Positions 44,770 to 53,526 of a stretch of DNA of 64,000 nt are shown here, in pieces. Position numbers and translations under genes: made by a program. The stretch is from assembly GCA_964423925.1 (NCBI GenBank), contig CAYRGQ010000002.1, positions 1-64,000 of the forward strand, written 5' to 3'. The notes beneath the pieces were generated by a model. The model did not search any database and was not told where the DNA came from. It saw only the letters and a list, made by a program, of their open reading frames with translations. This DNA is from CAYRGQ01 sp964423925. GTDB lineage: Bacteria; Bacteroidota; Bacteroidia; Sphingobacteriales; Sphingobacteriaceae. The stretch's first letter is position 1, and each line of letters begins with the position of its first letter.

Positions 44770-45383
44770 AAAATATTATCCCACCTCATACAGAAGGCAA
44801 AAAGCTTGACTGCTTCGAATCAATCGAATTCGCAAGTGCGGAAGAAGCGCGTCGCTTTTATGAGATTGCCCAAGATCGTCTGTTGCACGTACAACGATGG
44901 GCCGAAATCACCGAAATCCCTTCCGCTACTTTTACGCTCATGGACGGCGGGCAACAGGAGTTGAGCAGCGCTGCCGCTGTGGGCGATTTCATTCGCATCG
45001 ATATACCCGGCCCCGGCTTGCCGAGTAGCCAAGGTTACGATTGGGTCCGCGTCGAGGATGTGACACGGGATTCAACGGACGATTACCAACGGACGGCGCT
45101 CACATTGCGACCCGCGCCAGATCCCACAAACAACAATCCGGATACAGCCCACTTCTTTACACAGCTGGCGACCTCTACCCTACTGGTCGAACAGCGCAGT
45201 AATTCGGTATCCGCACATTACGCCGGGCGCAATGAGGTGGTGAATACCGAAAATCAAGGTTTGGCGGATAACTTGCGTAACTTTATGGTAGGACTTACCG
45301 CCAAGATTGGCGCTTCCTTCCCCCAATGGAAAGCATTGGTGGCTGCCATCGTCAAAACAGAAGCTACACCCGACAATATCTAG
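44766..45383 (+). CDS. Uncharacterised protein coupled to a YciE-like gene
   Basis: 205 residues, starting in the stop of the previous gene (ATGA). No domain is recognised. The first half has SIEFASAEEARRFYEIAQDRLLHVQRWAEI and a small beta-rich part (DFIRIDIPGPGLPSSQGYDWVRVEDV), while the second half is helical (NLRNFMVGLTAKIGASFPQWKALVAAIVKTE). There is no signal peptide or membrane helix, so it is probably cytosolic. The tight coupling suggests a role with the ferritin-like protein. Confidence 0.8.
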   Translation: MKNIIPPHTEGKKLDCFESIEFASAEEARRFYEIAQDRLLHVQRWAEITEIPSATFTLMDGGQQELSSAAAVGDFIRIDIPGPGLPSSQGYDWVRVEDVTRDSTDDYQRTALTLRPAPDPTNNNPDTAHFFTQLATSTLLVEQRSNSVSAHYAGRNEVVNTENQGLADNLRNFMVGLTAKIGASFPQWKALVAAIVKTEATPDNI

Positions 45384-45433
45384 TGCCCATGCTGAGATAG
45401 ATTGGTAAGCATAAACGCTTAACAAGGAAAATA

Positions 45434-45777
45434 CAGGCTGGTTATTTTATTATCACGGGCGTCTGGCCCATTGTCCATATCGATAGTTCATCGCGGTCTC
45501 AGGTCCCAAGACAGATATTTGGCTCGTCCATATGGTTGGGCTGCTTGCCATTTCCATCGGTACGTGCATGATCTTTGAAAAAATGAGCTTGCTGTTGCCG
45601 ATTTGCACGTCGGCAAGTTTTGCCTTGATAGACTTGCTCTACGTGATGGAAGGAACCATCTCACCTGTCTATTTGGGCGATTTTGCCATGCAGTTGGTTT
45701 GCCTTTTTATCTATTCCTGCCCCTCGCCACACGGAGCGGCGGCGCCTGTAGAACCTTACCGACGCAATACGCCGTAG
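45434..45777 (+). pseudogene. Broken small membrane protein (frameshift and missing 5' end)
   Basis: Frame 1 (45434-45487) reads QAGYFIITGVWPIVHIDS. From 45487 frame 2 continues FIAVSGPKTDIWLVHMVGLLAISIG, then two further hydrophobic helices (LLLPICTSASFALIDLLYV, LGDFAMQLVCLFIYSC). The phases join if one base is added near 45487 (giving HIDSFIAVSGPKTD). The first frame has no usable start codon, being preceded by a stop and then no ATG. The composite looks like a four-helix membrane protein of about 120 residues of a type I have seen in this phylum, with a GPKTD loop. It lies between the genes at 44766 and SurE. Confidence 0.5.
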
Positions 45778-45785
45778 CAATCCAA

Positions 45786-46553
45786 TCAACTCTGGGGTTG
45801 GCGTTCGGTGGCCTCGCCCTGGATGTCTAACGCTTTCAACTTGCTGAGATGGGCTTCGTCCGTGAGATCAAGTCGCAGCGGCGTGATCGACACGAGTCCC
45901 TGCTCCATCGCCCAGCGGTCGGTATCTGCTTCCGCTGGTTCTAGCGCATTGACGGTAAACCAGTAATGCTTGCGCCCGAGCGGATCGGTGCCGGGCACAA
46001 TATGTCCGTCGTAGAAGCGAACCGATTGCCTTGTCCAGCGGATGCCGTGGGGCTCGGGCGGCAGGTTGACGTTGTACAACCCAATTTCATCTGGTCGTTC
46101 CAAAAGGAGCGAAAGCGTTTTTTGGATATATGGCGTGAGCGCTTCAAAATCGGGCTCAGACGTGCCGACAGGCGTGCTGAACGCGATTCCCTTCTTACCG
46201 AAGAGCATGGCCTGTTTCGCCGCAGCCAATGTGCCCGAATGCCACATTGAATTTCCTAGATTGGGGCCCAGATTCACCCCAGACAATACCACTTGGATGC
46301 CGCGGCGCAGGTGCGTGCCCAAGGCTACACAGTCTGCCGGCGTGCCGTTGACCCGATAAGCGTCTAGGCCGTTAAACGCTACGTGAACCTTTTTGCAGGT
46401 GAGCGGGCGCGAATGCGTAACCGCGTGACCCATGGAGGATTGCTCCACGTCAGGGGCTACCACGACGACTTCGCCAAATTGTGACGCTATCGATGCCAGC
46501 GCTTTGATCCCTGGACTATAGATTCCATCATCGTTTGTCACTAATATCCTCAT
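45786..46553 (-). CDS. surE: 5'/3'-nucleotidase SurE
   Basis: 255 residues, the normal SurE size. The signature start is MRILVTNDDGIYSPG with the metal-binding Asp8/Asp9, then VNGTPADCVALG, VVLSGVNLGPNLGNSMWHSGT, and the C-terminal WFTVNALEPAEADTDRWAMEQGLVSITPL. It is a cytosolic, metal-dependent nucleoside-monophosphate phosphatase, linked to stationary-phase survival in other bacteria. It is a single gene, convergent with the broken membrane protein and divergent from the lipid kinase. Confidence 0.95.
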   Translation of the reverse strand: MRILVTNDDGIYSPGIKALASIASQFGEVVVVAPDVEQSSMGHAVTHSRPLTCKKVHVAFNGLDAYRVNGTPADCVALGTHLRRGIQVVLSGVNLGPNLGNSMWHSGTLAAAKQAMLFGKKGIAFSTPVGTSEPDFEALTPYIQKTLSLLLERPDEIGLYNVNLPPEPHGIRWTRQSVRFYDGHIVPGTDPLGRKHYWFTVNALEPAEADTDRWAMEQGLVSITPLRLDLTDEAHLSKLKALDIQGEATERQPQS

Positions 46554-46644
46554 CTTCTTTGTGTTTTATATGTTTCCCATTGTGGTCGATTAATAATTCA
46601 AACAAGTATGAACAGATGATTGTTTTAGTCGAAAAGGGATCAAG

Positions 46645-47565
46645 ATGAAAAACGGCGCCCATGTGCACATACTCCATAACCCAAAAGCAGGTGATCAGGA
46701 TAACACCCGAACGGAGCTGATTCGGTTGATAGAACCGCTGGGATTCTCGTGCGATTATGCGTCGGTAAAAAAGGAAGGGTGGCATCGTTTCAAGCCCCAC
46801 GCGTCGTTGCTGATGGTAGTGGGTGGCGATGGCACCGTGCGAGCCGTGGCACAAAAAATCTTAAATCGCCGGTTGCTCGCCAAGCGGCTACCCATGGTGC
46901 TCCTTCCCGCCGGCACGGCGAACAATATGGCCACGACCTTGGGTATCTCTAGCCACACGTCGGACTTGCCAGCGCGTCTTGGCAAGATACGCCGACGCAC
47001 CGTGGATGTGGGGACGATAGCCCGTTTTGGGAAGGCGTCATTTTTCCTGGAGGGTGCCGGGTTCGGCTTATTTCCGGCGCTGATGAAAGCCATGAAAAGC
47101 GTAAAGAGAGATTTTGAGACCCGCGAGGCAGAGCTGGAAAAGGCACGCCAAAAACTGCGGGAAGTTACGACGGAGCATATCGCGACCTACGCCGAAATCA
47201 CAATCGACGGGAAGGTTTATCAGGGTAATTTCCTGTTGGTGGAAGTCCTCAACACACAGTCCATCGGTCCCAATCTGCAACTGGCGCCCGAAGCGGATCC
47301 GGGAGATGGCGTGTTGCACGTCGCCTTGCTCCGGGAAGAGCATCGTGAGGCATTTCTGGCCTACCTTGCGCAAGCCAATCCGACGAACGGCCAAGCTGGG
47401 CGCAGCAATGGATCCCTCCCGTGGGAACTGCACCAGATGAACGATGAAATCCACATACGATCCGCTAGCACCTTGCTGCACGTGGACGACGAACTGATTG
47501 AGCATCGTGAAAATAGACTCCTGCGTATTGGCATTCGGCAAGGCGTGCTGGACATGGTGCTATAA
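46645..47565 (+). CDS. Diacylglycerol/lipid kinase family protein (YegS-like)
   Basis: 306 residues. The catalytic-domain pattern is clear: HNPKAGDQDN at the start, LMVVGGDGTVRAVAQKIL (GGDGT nucleotide-binding loop, about 69-86), and VLLPAGTANNMATTLGI. The second beta-sandwich domain holds TIDGKVYQGNFLLVEVLNT and DDELIEHRENRLLRIGIRQGVLDMVL. It phosphorylates a lipid or another alcohol; the substrate is not readable. The OtsAB-type gene follows 43 bp later on the same strand. Confidence 0.9.
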   Translation: MKNGAHVHILHNPKAGDQDNTRTELIRLIEPLGFSCDYASVKKEGWHRFKPHASLLMVVGGDGTVRAVAQKILNRRLLAKRLPMVLLPAGTANNMATTLGISSHTSDLPARLGKIRRRTVDVGTIARFGKASFFLEGAGFGLFPALMKAMKSVKRDFETREAELEKARQKLREVTTEHIATYAEITIDGKVYQGNFLLVEVLNTQSIGPNLQLAPEADPGDGVLHVALLREEHREAFLAYLAQANPTNGQAGRSNGSLPWELHQMNDEIHIRSASTLLHVDDELIEHRENRLLRIGIRQGVLDMVL

Positions 47566-47608
47566 ATATGCAAACACATCTATCTATCTGTAAAAAAAGC
47601 AACTTATT

Positions 47609-49813
47609 GTGAGCAAAACGATTATAGTGTCGAACCGGCTTCCGGTCAAAATCAAGCGAGAAGAAAACGAATATCAAATCCTGCCTAGTGAAGGTGGTCT
47701 AGCCACCGGTCTCGTGGGCGTTCACCAACAAGGCCAAAATCTGTGGATCGGCTGGCCCGGACTATCCACCGAACAGCTAGACAACGTAGGCTATTTCACG
47801 CGCAAGCTGAATGATATGCGCCTTGTGCCCCTTTATCTTTCCGTGGAAGAAGTGGAAGGGTTTTATGAAGGCTTTTCCAATGAAGTATTGTGGCCCATAT
47901 TTCACTACATCTCTACGTATGCGAATTACGACCTGGATAATTGGGAAACCTATCGCCGGGTAAACGAGAAATTCCGAGATGCAATCCTGCAACATGCTGA
48001 GCCGCACGACCAGATTTGGGTACATGATTATCAATTGCTGCTGCTCCCTGGCTTGCTGCGCGAAGCGCTTCCGGAAGCCACTATCGCGTACTTTCAGCAT
48101 ATACCGTTTCCCTCCCAAGAGTTGTTTAGGCTCATTCCTTGGCGCAGGGAATTGCTTAACGGCATGCTCGGAGCGGATCTCCTGGGCTTCCACACTTTTG
48201 ATGACGTACGCCATTTCATTAGTTCCGCTACCCGTATTTTAGGGGTTCACAGCCACGCCAGCCAGCTCGAAGTGGAGGGACGCAGGGTGTTTGCCGAGCC
48301 CTATCCGATGGGCACGGACAGCCAGCGCTTCTCCGAACTGGTCGAGGAACCCAACGTGCAAGCACGCATCGCTGAACTGAAGGAAAACTATAAGGAGCAG
48401 CGGCTGATGCTCTCCATTGATCGGCTCGATTACAGCAAAGGCATACTGCAACGGCTTCAAGCACTCCAATTACTGCTGCAGGAGAACCCTCGATTCCACA
48501 AGCAACTGGTCCTCTACATGGTAGTCGTGCCTTCGCGCGATACCGTCCCCGAATACCAGCGCCTGAAAGAGGAAATCGATCGGCTGGTCGGCCACATCAA
48601 CGCGGAATTTGGGACGTTCGACTGGTATCCCATCGCCTATTTCTACCACAGCTATCCCGCCACTGAAATTGCCGCTCTCTATGCCACCGCGGACATTTGT
48701 GTGGTAACCCCCCTGCGGGACGGTATGAACCTCGTGTGCAAGGAGTATGTCTCATGCAAAAACGACGGTTCTGGCGTACTTATCCTTAGCGAAATGGCCG
48801 GTGCCGCGCATGAGCTTATCGATGCGTTAGTCGTCAACCCAAATAACATCCACGACATTGCCGGTGCCATGCTTACCGCGCTTGACATGCCCCTCACCGA
48901 GCAGCGGCGGCGCATGGAAGCCATGCGGCGCATCGTGTTCAAGTTCAATGTGTATCATTGGGCCAAATTGTTCCTCAGTCGCTTGCATGAAATTACCACG
49001 CTGCAGACCCAAAGTAAGACGCGCTTGGTAAGCGACCAAGTGGAACGCGCCATTCTTTCACAATATCGGCACGCGACGGATCGCCTACTCTTGCTTGATT
49101 ACGACGGCACGTTGGTGGATTTCCAAAACGACGTCGACAAAGCTTATCCCGACGAGGATTTACACGCCCTGCTGGACAACCTGGCTGCTGAACCGCATAA
49201 CCATGTCGTGTTAATCAGCGGCCGCAAGCACGAAACTTTGGAAGCTTGGTTTGGCAACAAAAACCATACGCTCGTAGCCGAGCACGGAGTTTGGACCAAG
49301 GACGTAGCGGAGGATTGGAAATTGCGGGGCGGCTTGTCTCGCGCTTGGAAATCCGAAGTGAAGGACGTGATGGATGCTTATGCCGACCGCACGCCGGGTG
49401 CGTTTGTGGAAGAAAAAAGCTATTCGCTTGCATGGCATTTCCGAAAGGTGCCTGACGGTTTGGGCGTGCTACGCGCTACCGAACTGAAGGAAAGCCTGCG
49501 CGATTTCTCTTCGACCTATGGATTACAGTTGCTTGATGGCAATAAGGTGATTGAAATGCGGCACGCACAGGTCAACAAGGGGCAAGCTACCCTAGACATT
49601 CTAGCACGCCGCAAGTATGACTTCATCCTGGCTATCGGCGATGACACTACCGACGAGGATACCTTTGCCTCCGTACCCGCGGGCGCATTTACGATCAAGG
49701 TAGGATCCGACCGGTCCGTGGCGCGCTTTTATGTCAAGAATCGCTCAAAAGTGCGGCTATTACTGCAGCAGCTGGCGAACATTTCAAAGGAAAATAGCGC
49801 TACCGATCGTTAG
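47609..49813 (+). CDS. otsAB: Bifunctional trehalose-6-phosphate synthase/phosphatase
   Basis: 734 residues, starting with GTG (SKTIIVSNRLPVKIKR). The first 470 residues are a GT20 synthase: GGLATGLVG loop, WPIFHYISTYANYD, WVHDYQLLLLPGLLRE, SIDRLDYSKGI, PLRDGMNLVCKEYV. The rest is a HAD-type trehalose phosphatase with LLDYDGTLVDF (Asp497), ISGRKHETLEAW, GDDTTDEDTF. One chain makes and dephosphorylates trehalose-6-phosphate from UDP-glucose and glucose-6-phosphate, giving an osmoprotectant. The gene ends 9 bp before a convergent GH15 hydrolase. Fusions of this kind are common in eukaryotes and in some Bacteroidota. Confidence 0.95.
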   Translation: MSKTIIVSNRLPVKIKREENEYQILPSEGGLATGLVGVHQQGQNLWIGWPGLSTEQLDNVGYFTRKLNDMRLVPLYLSVEEVEGFYEGFSNEVLWPIFHYISTYANYDLDNWETYRRVNEKFRDAILQHAEPHDQIWVHDYQLLLLPGLLREALPEATIAYFQHIPFPSQELFRLIPWRRELLNGMLGADLLGFHTFDDVRHFISSATRILGVHSHASQLEVEGRRVFAEPYPMGTDSQRFSELVEEPNVQARIAELKENYKEQRLMLSIDRLDYSKGILQRLQALQLLLQENPRFHKQLVLYMVVVPSRDTVPEYQRLKEEIDRLVGHINAEFGTFDWYPIAYFYHSYPATEIAALYATADICVVTPLRDGMNLVCKEYVSCKNDGSGVLILSEMAGAAHELIDALVVNPNNIHDIAGAMLTALDMPLTEQRRRMEAMRRIVFKFNVYHWAKLFLSRLHEITTLQTQSKTRLVSDQVERAILSQYRHATDRLLLLDYDGTLVDFQNDVDKAYPDEDLHALLDNLAAEPHNHVVLISGRKHETLEAWFGNKNHTLVAEHGVWTKDVAEDWKLRGGLSRAWKSEVKDVMDAYADRTPGAFVEEKSYSLAWHFRKVPDGLGVLRATELKESLRDFSSTYGLQLLDGNKVIEMRHAQVNKGQATLDILARRKYDFILAIGDDTTDEDTFASVPAGAFTIKVGSDRSVARFYVKNRSKVRLLLQQLANISKENSATDR

Positions 49814-49822
49814 CGCGCTACC

Positions 49823-51631
49823 TTACTCTTTGAAAATGGGTCGATCTAGCTTCATGGCTATCCGGTAGGCCGCATTCATTAATCCCACGTGGCTATACGC
49901 TTGCGGAAAGTTACCCCATTGGCTTCCGTTTCGTTCATCGATGTCCTCACTGAAGAGCATTAACGAATTGGCATATCCCAATAGGCGCTCGAAAATTTCC
50001 ATCGCTTCCTCCAAGCGACCCACGCATGCCAAGGCCTCCACGTACCAAAACGCACAGATCAAAAAGGTGGATTTTGGTTTGCCAAAATCGTCCGCGTGTA
50101 CATAGCGATAAAACAGGCCTTCCGGCGTTTTCAGTTCCGCCTCTAGTGCCTTGAGGTGATTACTTGCTCGTTCCGAGTTCGGGTCGAGGTAATGCATCAT
50201 GATCAACTGCAGGGTGCTCGCGTCCAAATGCGGGCTGCCCACGGCATTGGTATAGACCTGTCGTTTGGGGTCGTAGCACCCTTCGATATGTTCAGAGGCG
50301 CGAGCCATTAGTATTTGCGCGCGCTCCATAATGCGCTTATCGCCGATGATTTTCCCCAGTTTATAGGCTGCGGCGCTGCCTGCCCATTGAAAGAGGTTAG
50401 AATAGCAATGCCGGTTGGCGAAATTACGAAACTCCCAAATGCCTGCGTCCTTCTCGTCGATCGTACTTTCAATCTTCCTCAGAATATAGTCCACCCAACC
50501 TCCTGCATCCGAACGTTCCTTATAAACGAAACGATGGTCGGAATATAAAGGTAAGAGCGCGATCATCGCTTGGCCATACACATCGTTTTGAATGTGTTCG
50601 TAGGCTTGGTTACCGACCCGTACGGGTTGATTGCCTAGGTAGCCGTCCAGATAGTCCAACGTGCGTTCGGTAAGCTGAATTTGTCCATCAATACCATATA
50701 GCGGTTGCAAGCGCCCCGTATCGGCATGCGTTATATCGGCAATATAGTTGGCATATCGTTCCATTTCTTCAAACTGGCCAATATGGTTAAGCGCCGTTAT
50801 TACGTAATAACTGTCGCGGAGCCAACAGTACCGATAATCCCAATTGCGACCACTGCCCGGATGCTCGGGGAGACTGGTCGTGCTGGCGGCGATAATGGCG
50901 CCGGTGTCCTCAAACTGGTGGATTTTTAGCACTAACGCCGAGCGTATCACCTCCTCTTGGTAAAACATGGATATGGTGGCATGCTTAATCCACGTTCGCC
51001 AGTACTGGGTGGTCTCACGGAGGAATCGTTCGGCGGTGGGTTGTAGGGGTGCTTCCAGAGGAGGCCCATAGGTAAGCACGAGGTATTTGGTTTCGCTAAG
51101 TACCATCGCCTTGTCGCCAAAAAAATGCGAAATAGGCACATTCGTGGTCAGGCGGATCTGTTCCGTACCGTTACGAAACTCGACGTGGTTGCTCCCGCGA
51201 TGGCGATCGAAGGTCCGCGCGCCATAATTGCCGACAGGGCGACAACACACGCGAATGCGGGGTCGGCCACGCAGTGGCTCAACCTTGCGAATTAGCATTA
51301 ATGGCTTGAAATAACGGTCATACTGTCGAAAGCGGGGGGCGAAATCGGTTATTCGATAGGCGCCTTCGGTCGTTGCGATCTCCGTGCGTAACACATTGGT
51401 GTTTTCTACGTAGTATTGGCTAGAGGTGTATTGGCCTGGCGGCAAGATCGAAAACTCCCCGCCCTTTTCGGTATCCAACAAGCTGCCAAAGACAAAAGAA
51501 CTGTCAAACGTGGGCCAACAGAGCCAAGAGATGTTTGTGTCTTGCCCTACGTGGGCAATGAAGGCGCAATTTCCAATGATACCGTTTTCGTACGTGTGTT
51601 TTTTGCTTTTTCCAGCATGCTGCATAATCAA
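49823..51631 (-). CDS. GH15-family glucoamylase/trehalase-like hydrolase
   Basis: 602 residues. An N-terminal beta-sandwich (about 1-210) opens with YENGIIGNCAFIAHVGQDTNISWLCWPTFDS, then an (alpha/alpha)6 catalytic domain with GSGRNWDYRYCWLRDSYYVI, QIQLTERTLDYLDGY, NDVYGQAMIALLPLY, and YSNLFQWAGSAAAYKLGKI. Several GH15 proteins of this form are trehalases, and the convergent trehalose-synthesis gene next to it favours that use. There is no signal peptide, so it is cytosolic. It is third in the operon nucleotidyltransferase-metallophosphoesterase-GH15, with 18 bp to the previous stop. ATG at 51625 is an alternative start. Confidence 0.9.
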   Translation of the reverse strand: MIMQHAGKSKKHTYENGIIGNCAFIAHVGQDTNISWLCWPTFDSSFVFGSLLDTEKGGEFSILPPGQYTSSQYYVENTNVLRTEIATTEGAYRITDFAPRFRQYDRYFKPLMLIRKVEPLRGRPRIRVCCRPVGNYGARTFDRHRGSNHVEFRNGTEQIRLTTNVPISHFFGDKAMVLSETKYLVLTYGPPLEAPLQPTAERFLRETTQYWRTWIKHATISMFYQEEVIRSALVLKIHQFEDTGAIIAASTTSLPEHPGSGRNWDYRYCWLRDSYYVITALNHIGQFEEMERYANYIADITHADTGRLQPLYGIDGQIQLTERTLDYLDGYLGNQPVRVGNQAYEHIQNDVYGQAMIALLPLYSDHRFVYKERSDAGGWVDYILRKIESTIDEKDAGIWEFRNFANRHCYSNLFQWAGSAAAYKLGKIIGDKRIMERAQILMARASEHIEGCYDPKRQVYTNAVGSPHLDASTLQLIMMHYLDPNSERASNHLKALEAELKTPEGLFYRYVHADDFGKPKSTFLICAFWYVEALACVGRLEEAMEIFERLLGYANSLMLFSEDIDERNGSQWGNFPQAYSHVGLMNAAYRIAMKLDRPIFKE

Positions 51632-51649
51632 GGAGAACTTTAGGTGAAC

Positions 51650-52435
51650 TTAACGATTTTGGGGAGTATCGGCGACGTCGCCGACCGGTATGGCGACTTC
51701 CATCAAATGGAACGGAGCGGACACGCCCTGCCGAGCCAAAATAGGCAGGGATACGTTGTAGACCGGGATACCATTCGGCGTGCGCCCTTGTGGTTGCCCT
51801 TTGTGCGCATGCCCATGAAAGACGGCCTGTACCTCCGTGCGCTGAAGGGGCTCCAGCAAACGGGATGAGCCCAAAAAGGGGTAGATTTCCAAGGGCTCCC
51901 CCTTCACGGTCTCCACAATAGGCGCATAATGCATAATTGCGATCTTATGCAAGTCTCCCCCATGCTGGCCCAGTCGCGATAGCGCGCGCTCGAGCTTCAG
52001 TGCTTCGTCCACGGCTTCTTGCACGAACGACTTCATGATTTCCTCGCCAAACTTGGATAGCATAAAGGACCCGAATCCGCCGCAAAATCCTTTAATGCCG
52101 GCAAAGCCCACCCCTTCGATGACCACTGACTCACCATCCAGAATTGCTACCCCGGCTTGCTGCAGGGTTTCTTTAATCAATTTATGCCGGCCTTTTTCAT
52201 GATCGTGATTACCCAACACGCCCACCATCGAAACCTTACAGCCTTGTAGTTCCTCGGCCAATAAGCTGGCTTCATCCTCGTCGCCGGTATCTGTTAGGTC
52301 ACCCGCTAGCACCAGGATATCGGCCTGGGCGCATATCGCCTGAAAATATTCCTTCCATTTGCCCCGATCCGTGGTGCGTACGTGCAAATCACCCACTGCG
52401 GCAATCCTGACTTTCTTCCCTTGGTCTCCATCCAT
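51650..52435 (-). CDS. Calcineurin-like metallophosphoesterase
   Basis: 261 residues with the full motif set of the superfamily: VGDLHVR (DxH), LAGDLTDTGD, GNHDHE, IMHYAP, GHAHKG. It has no signal peptide and is cytosolic. The substrate is unknown; relatives act on nucleotides, phosphoproteins or cyclic nucleotides. It lies 11 bp after the nucleotidyltransferase-fold gene and 18 bp before the GH15 gene. The juxtaposition with a nucleotidyltransferase could mean addition and removal of a nucleotide group, which is an inference. Confidence 0.88.
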   Translation of the reverse strand: MDGDQGKKVRIAAVGDLHVRTTDRGKWKEYFQAICAQADILVLAGDLTDTGDEDEASLLAEELQGCKVSMVGVLGNHDHEKGRHKLIKETLQQAGVAILDGESVVIEGVGFAGIKGFCGGFGSFMLSKFGEEIMKSFVQEAVDEALKLERALSRLGQHGGDLHKIAIMHYAPIVETVKGEPLEIYPFLGSSRLLEPLQRTEVQAVFHGHAHKGQPQGRTPNGIPVYNVSLPILARQGVSAPFHLMEVAIPVGDVADTPQNR

Positions 52436-52446
52436 AGCATTTTATT

Positions 52447-53193
52447 TTATACTGTCTTGATTGTATAGGATTTATAGTTCCATAATTTAATATCTGCTTC
52501 ATATTGGGTTTGGTCGATCATGGGTCCGCGACATACTTTCTCCACTGAAGCGGGCAACTCGTATAAGCCGGTGGCTCGTTCGATTAGCTCATGGAAAAGC
52601 CAGTCGGGTATAATATTGCGGTAGTCGGCAGGATATACGAATTGGAACACGAGAAGTTGAGCCAATAATAAAGGCCAATGGGCATTAAGTCGGTCGCGCA
52701 GTCGCTTCCAGTCCAACAGATGGCCAACACGGAGCAACAGGTGGTTAATATCCGCCCCGTCAAAACGCTCGCGATTTTGGACGTAAATCTTGCACCAAAT
52801 GAGCTCCTCTGGCGGCACGTACTTAACGGGGATTCCACAAAACTCGCCGTCCGTCGCGTGTGTATACCATGTTCCGTCCACTCGGCATATCCCATTGACC
52901 GTGTCGAAGATGATGTCGATGTAATATTCGTCTTTGAACGCCTTCGCTAACCACCTCGAATCCGTCAGTTCGATGCGATAGCCATGGCTCTCGAAGCACT
53001 TCAAGATTTTCGGGTATTCCTCCGTTAGACAGAAAAGATCCAGGTCCTTCGTATGTCGAGGCAAGCCGGTGTAATGGCTTACAGCAATTCCGCCGCCTAC
53101 CATAAACTCATAACCCTCGTCACGCAGAAGCGATAGAGCTGCGCAATATACAGCGTGTTGGTCTTCGCGTTGTTCGATCAGATTGTTTTCCAT
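52447..53193 (-). CDS. Nucleotidyltransferase-fold protein
   Basis: 248 residues from ATG 53193 (MENNLIEQREDQ), since a longer start at 53259 is unlikely. The polymerase-beta-type motif is MVGGGIAVSHYTGLPRHTKDLDLFCL (GG, then RxTxDxDL), followed by YYIDIIFDTVNGICRVD (third acidic residue). The C-terminal half is helical with RVGHLLDWKRLRDRLNAHW. This resembles nucleotidyltransferases acting on RNA, protein or antibiotic substrates; none is indicated. First gene of an operon with a metallophosphoesterase and a GH15 enzyme. Confidence 0.8.
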   Translation of the reverse strand: MENNLIEQREDQHAVYCAALSLLRDEGYEFMVGGGIAVSHYTGLPRHTKDLDLFCLTEEYPKILKCFESHGYRIELTDSRWLAKAFKDEYYIDIIFDTVNGICRVDGTWYTHATDGEFCGIPVKYVPPEELIWCKIYVQNRERFDGADINHLLLRVGHLLDWKRLRDRLNAHWPLLLAQLLVFQFVYPADYRNIIPDWLFHELIERATGLYELPASVEKVCRGPMIDQTQYEADIKLWNYKSYTIKTV

Positions 53194-53526
53194 ATAGTGT
53201 TTGTCGTAGTTCAAGGTGTTGCCGCGTTGGCTTCTTCTTTGCCTACTCTTAACAGACAATTCGGATGAAAGGTTGTTTGCTTGAGATTAAATTCCTCATA
53301 CTGACTGTGTTTATTAACGGGGTGCGAAACCGTACTTGTACCCCCGCCAGGCGTAATCGGGCGTAGAATTACCCAATCGGCGATTAAAACGAACGCACGA
53401 CCCGTATAGCTGTTTATCAGGTAGTCATTCGCACTTACGCCGCGAGTCATATAGCGGCAGTCAGTAGGCGGAATTGCGAGCGACGCTCGCATGGAAAAAT
53501 GGTATTACAATTAAACATAAACAACC
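53194..53526. other. Gene-free divergent spacer
   Basis: 333 bp between the nucleotidyltransferase gene (minus) and the YciF-like gene (plus). Apart from the palindrome at 53476-53490 I see no promoter match of the phylum's type and no gene. Confidence 0.5.
53476..53490. promoter_or_regulatory. Perfect odd palindrome before the YciF-like gene
   Basis: GCGAGCG, one base, CGCTCGC: a 7-bp perfect dyad 36 bp upstream of the start at 53527. Its position would suit an operator overlapping the promoter or transcription start. Confidence 0.35.
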
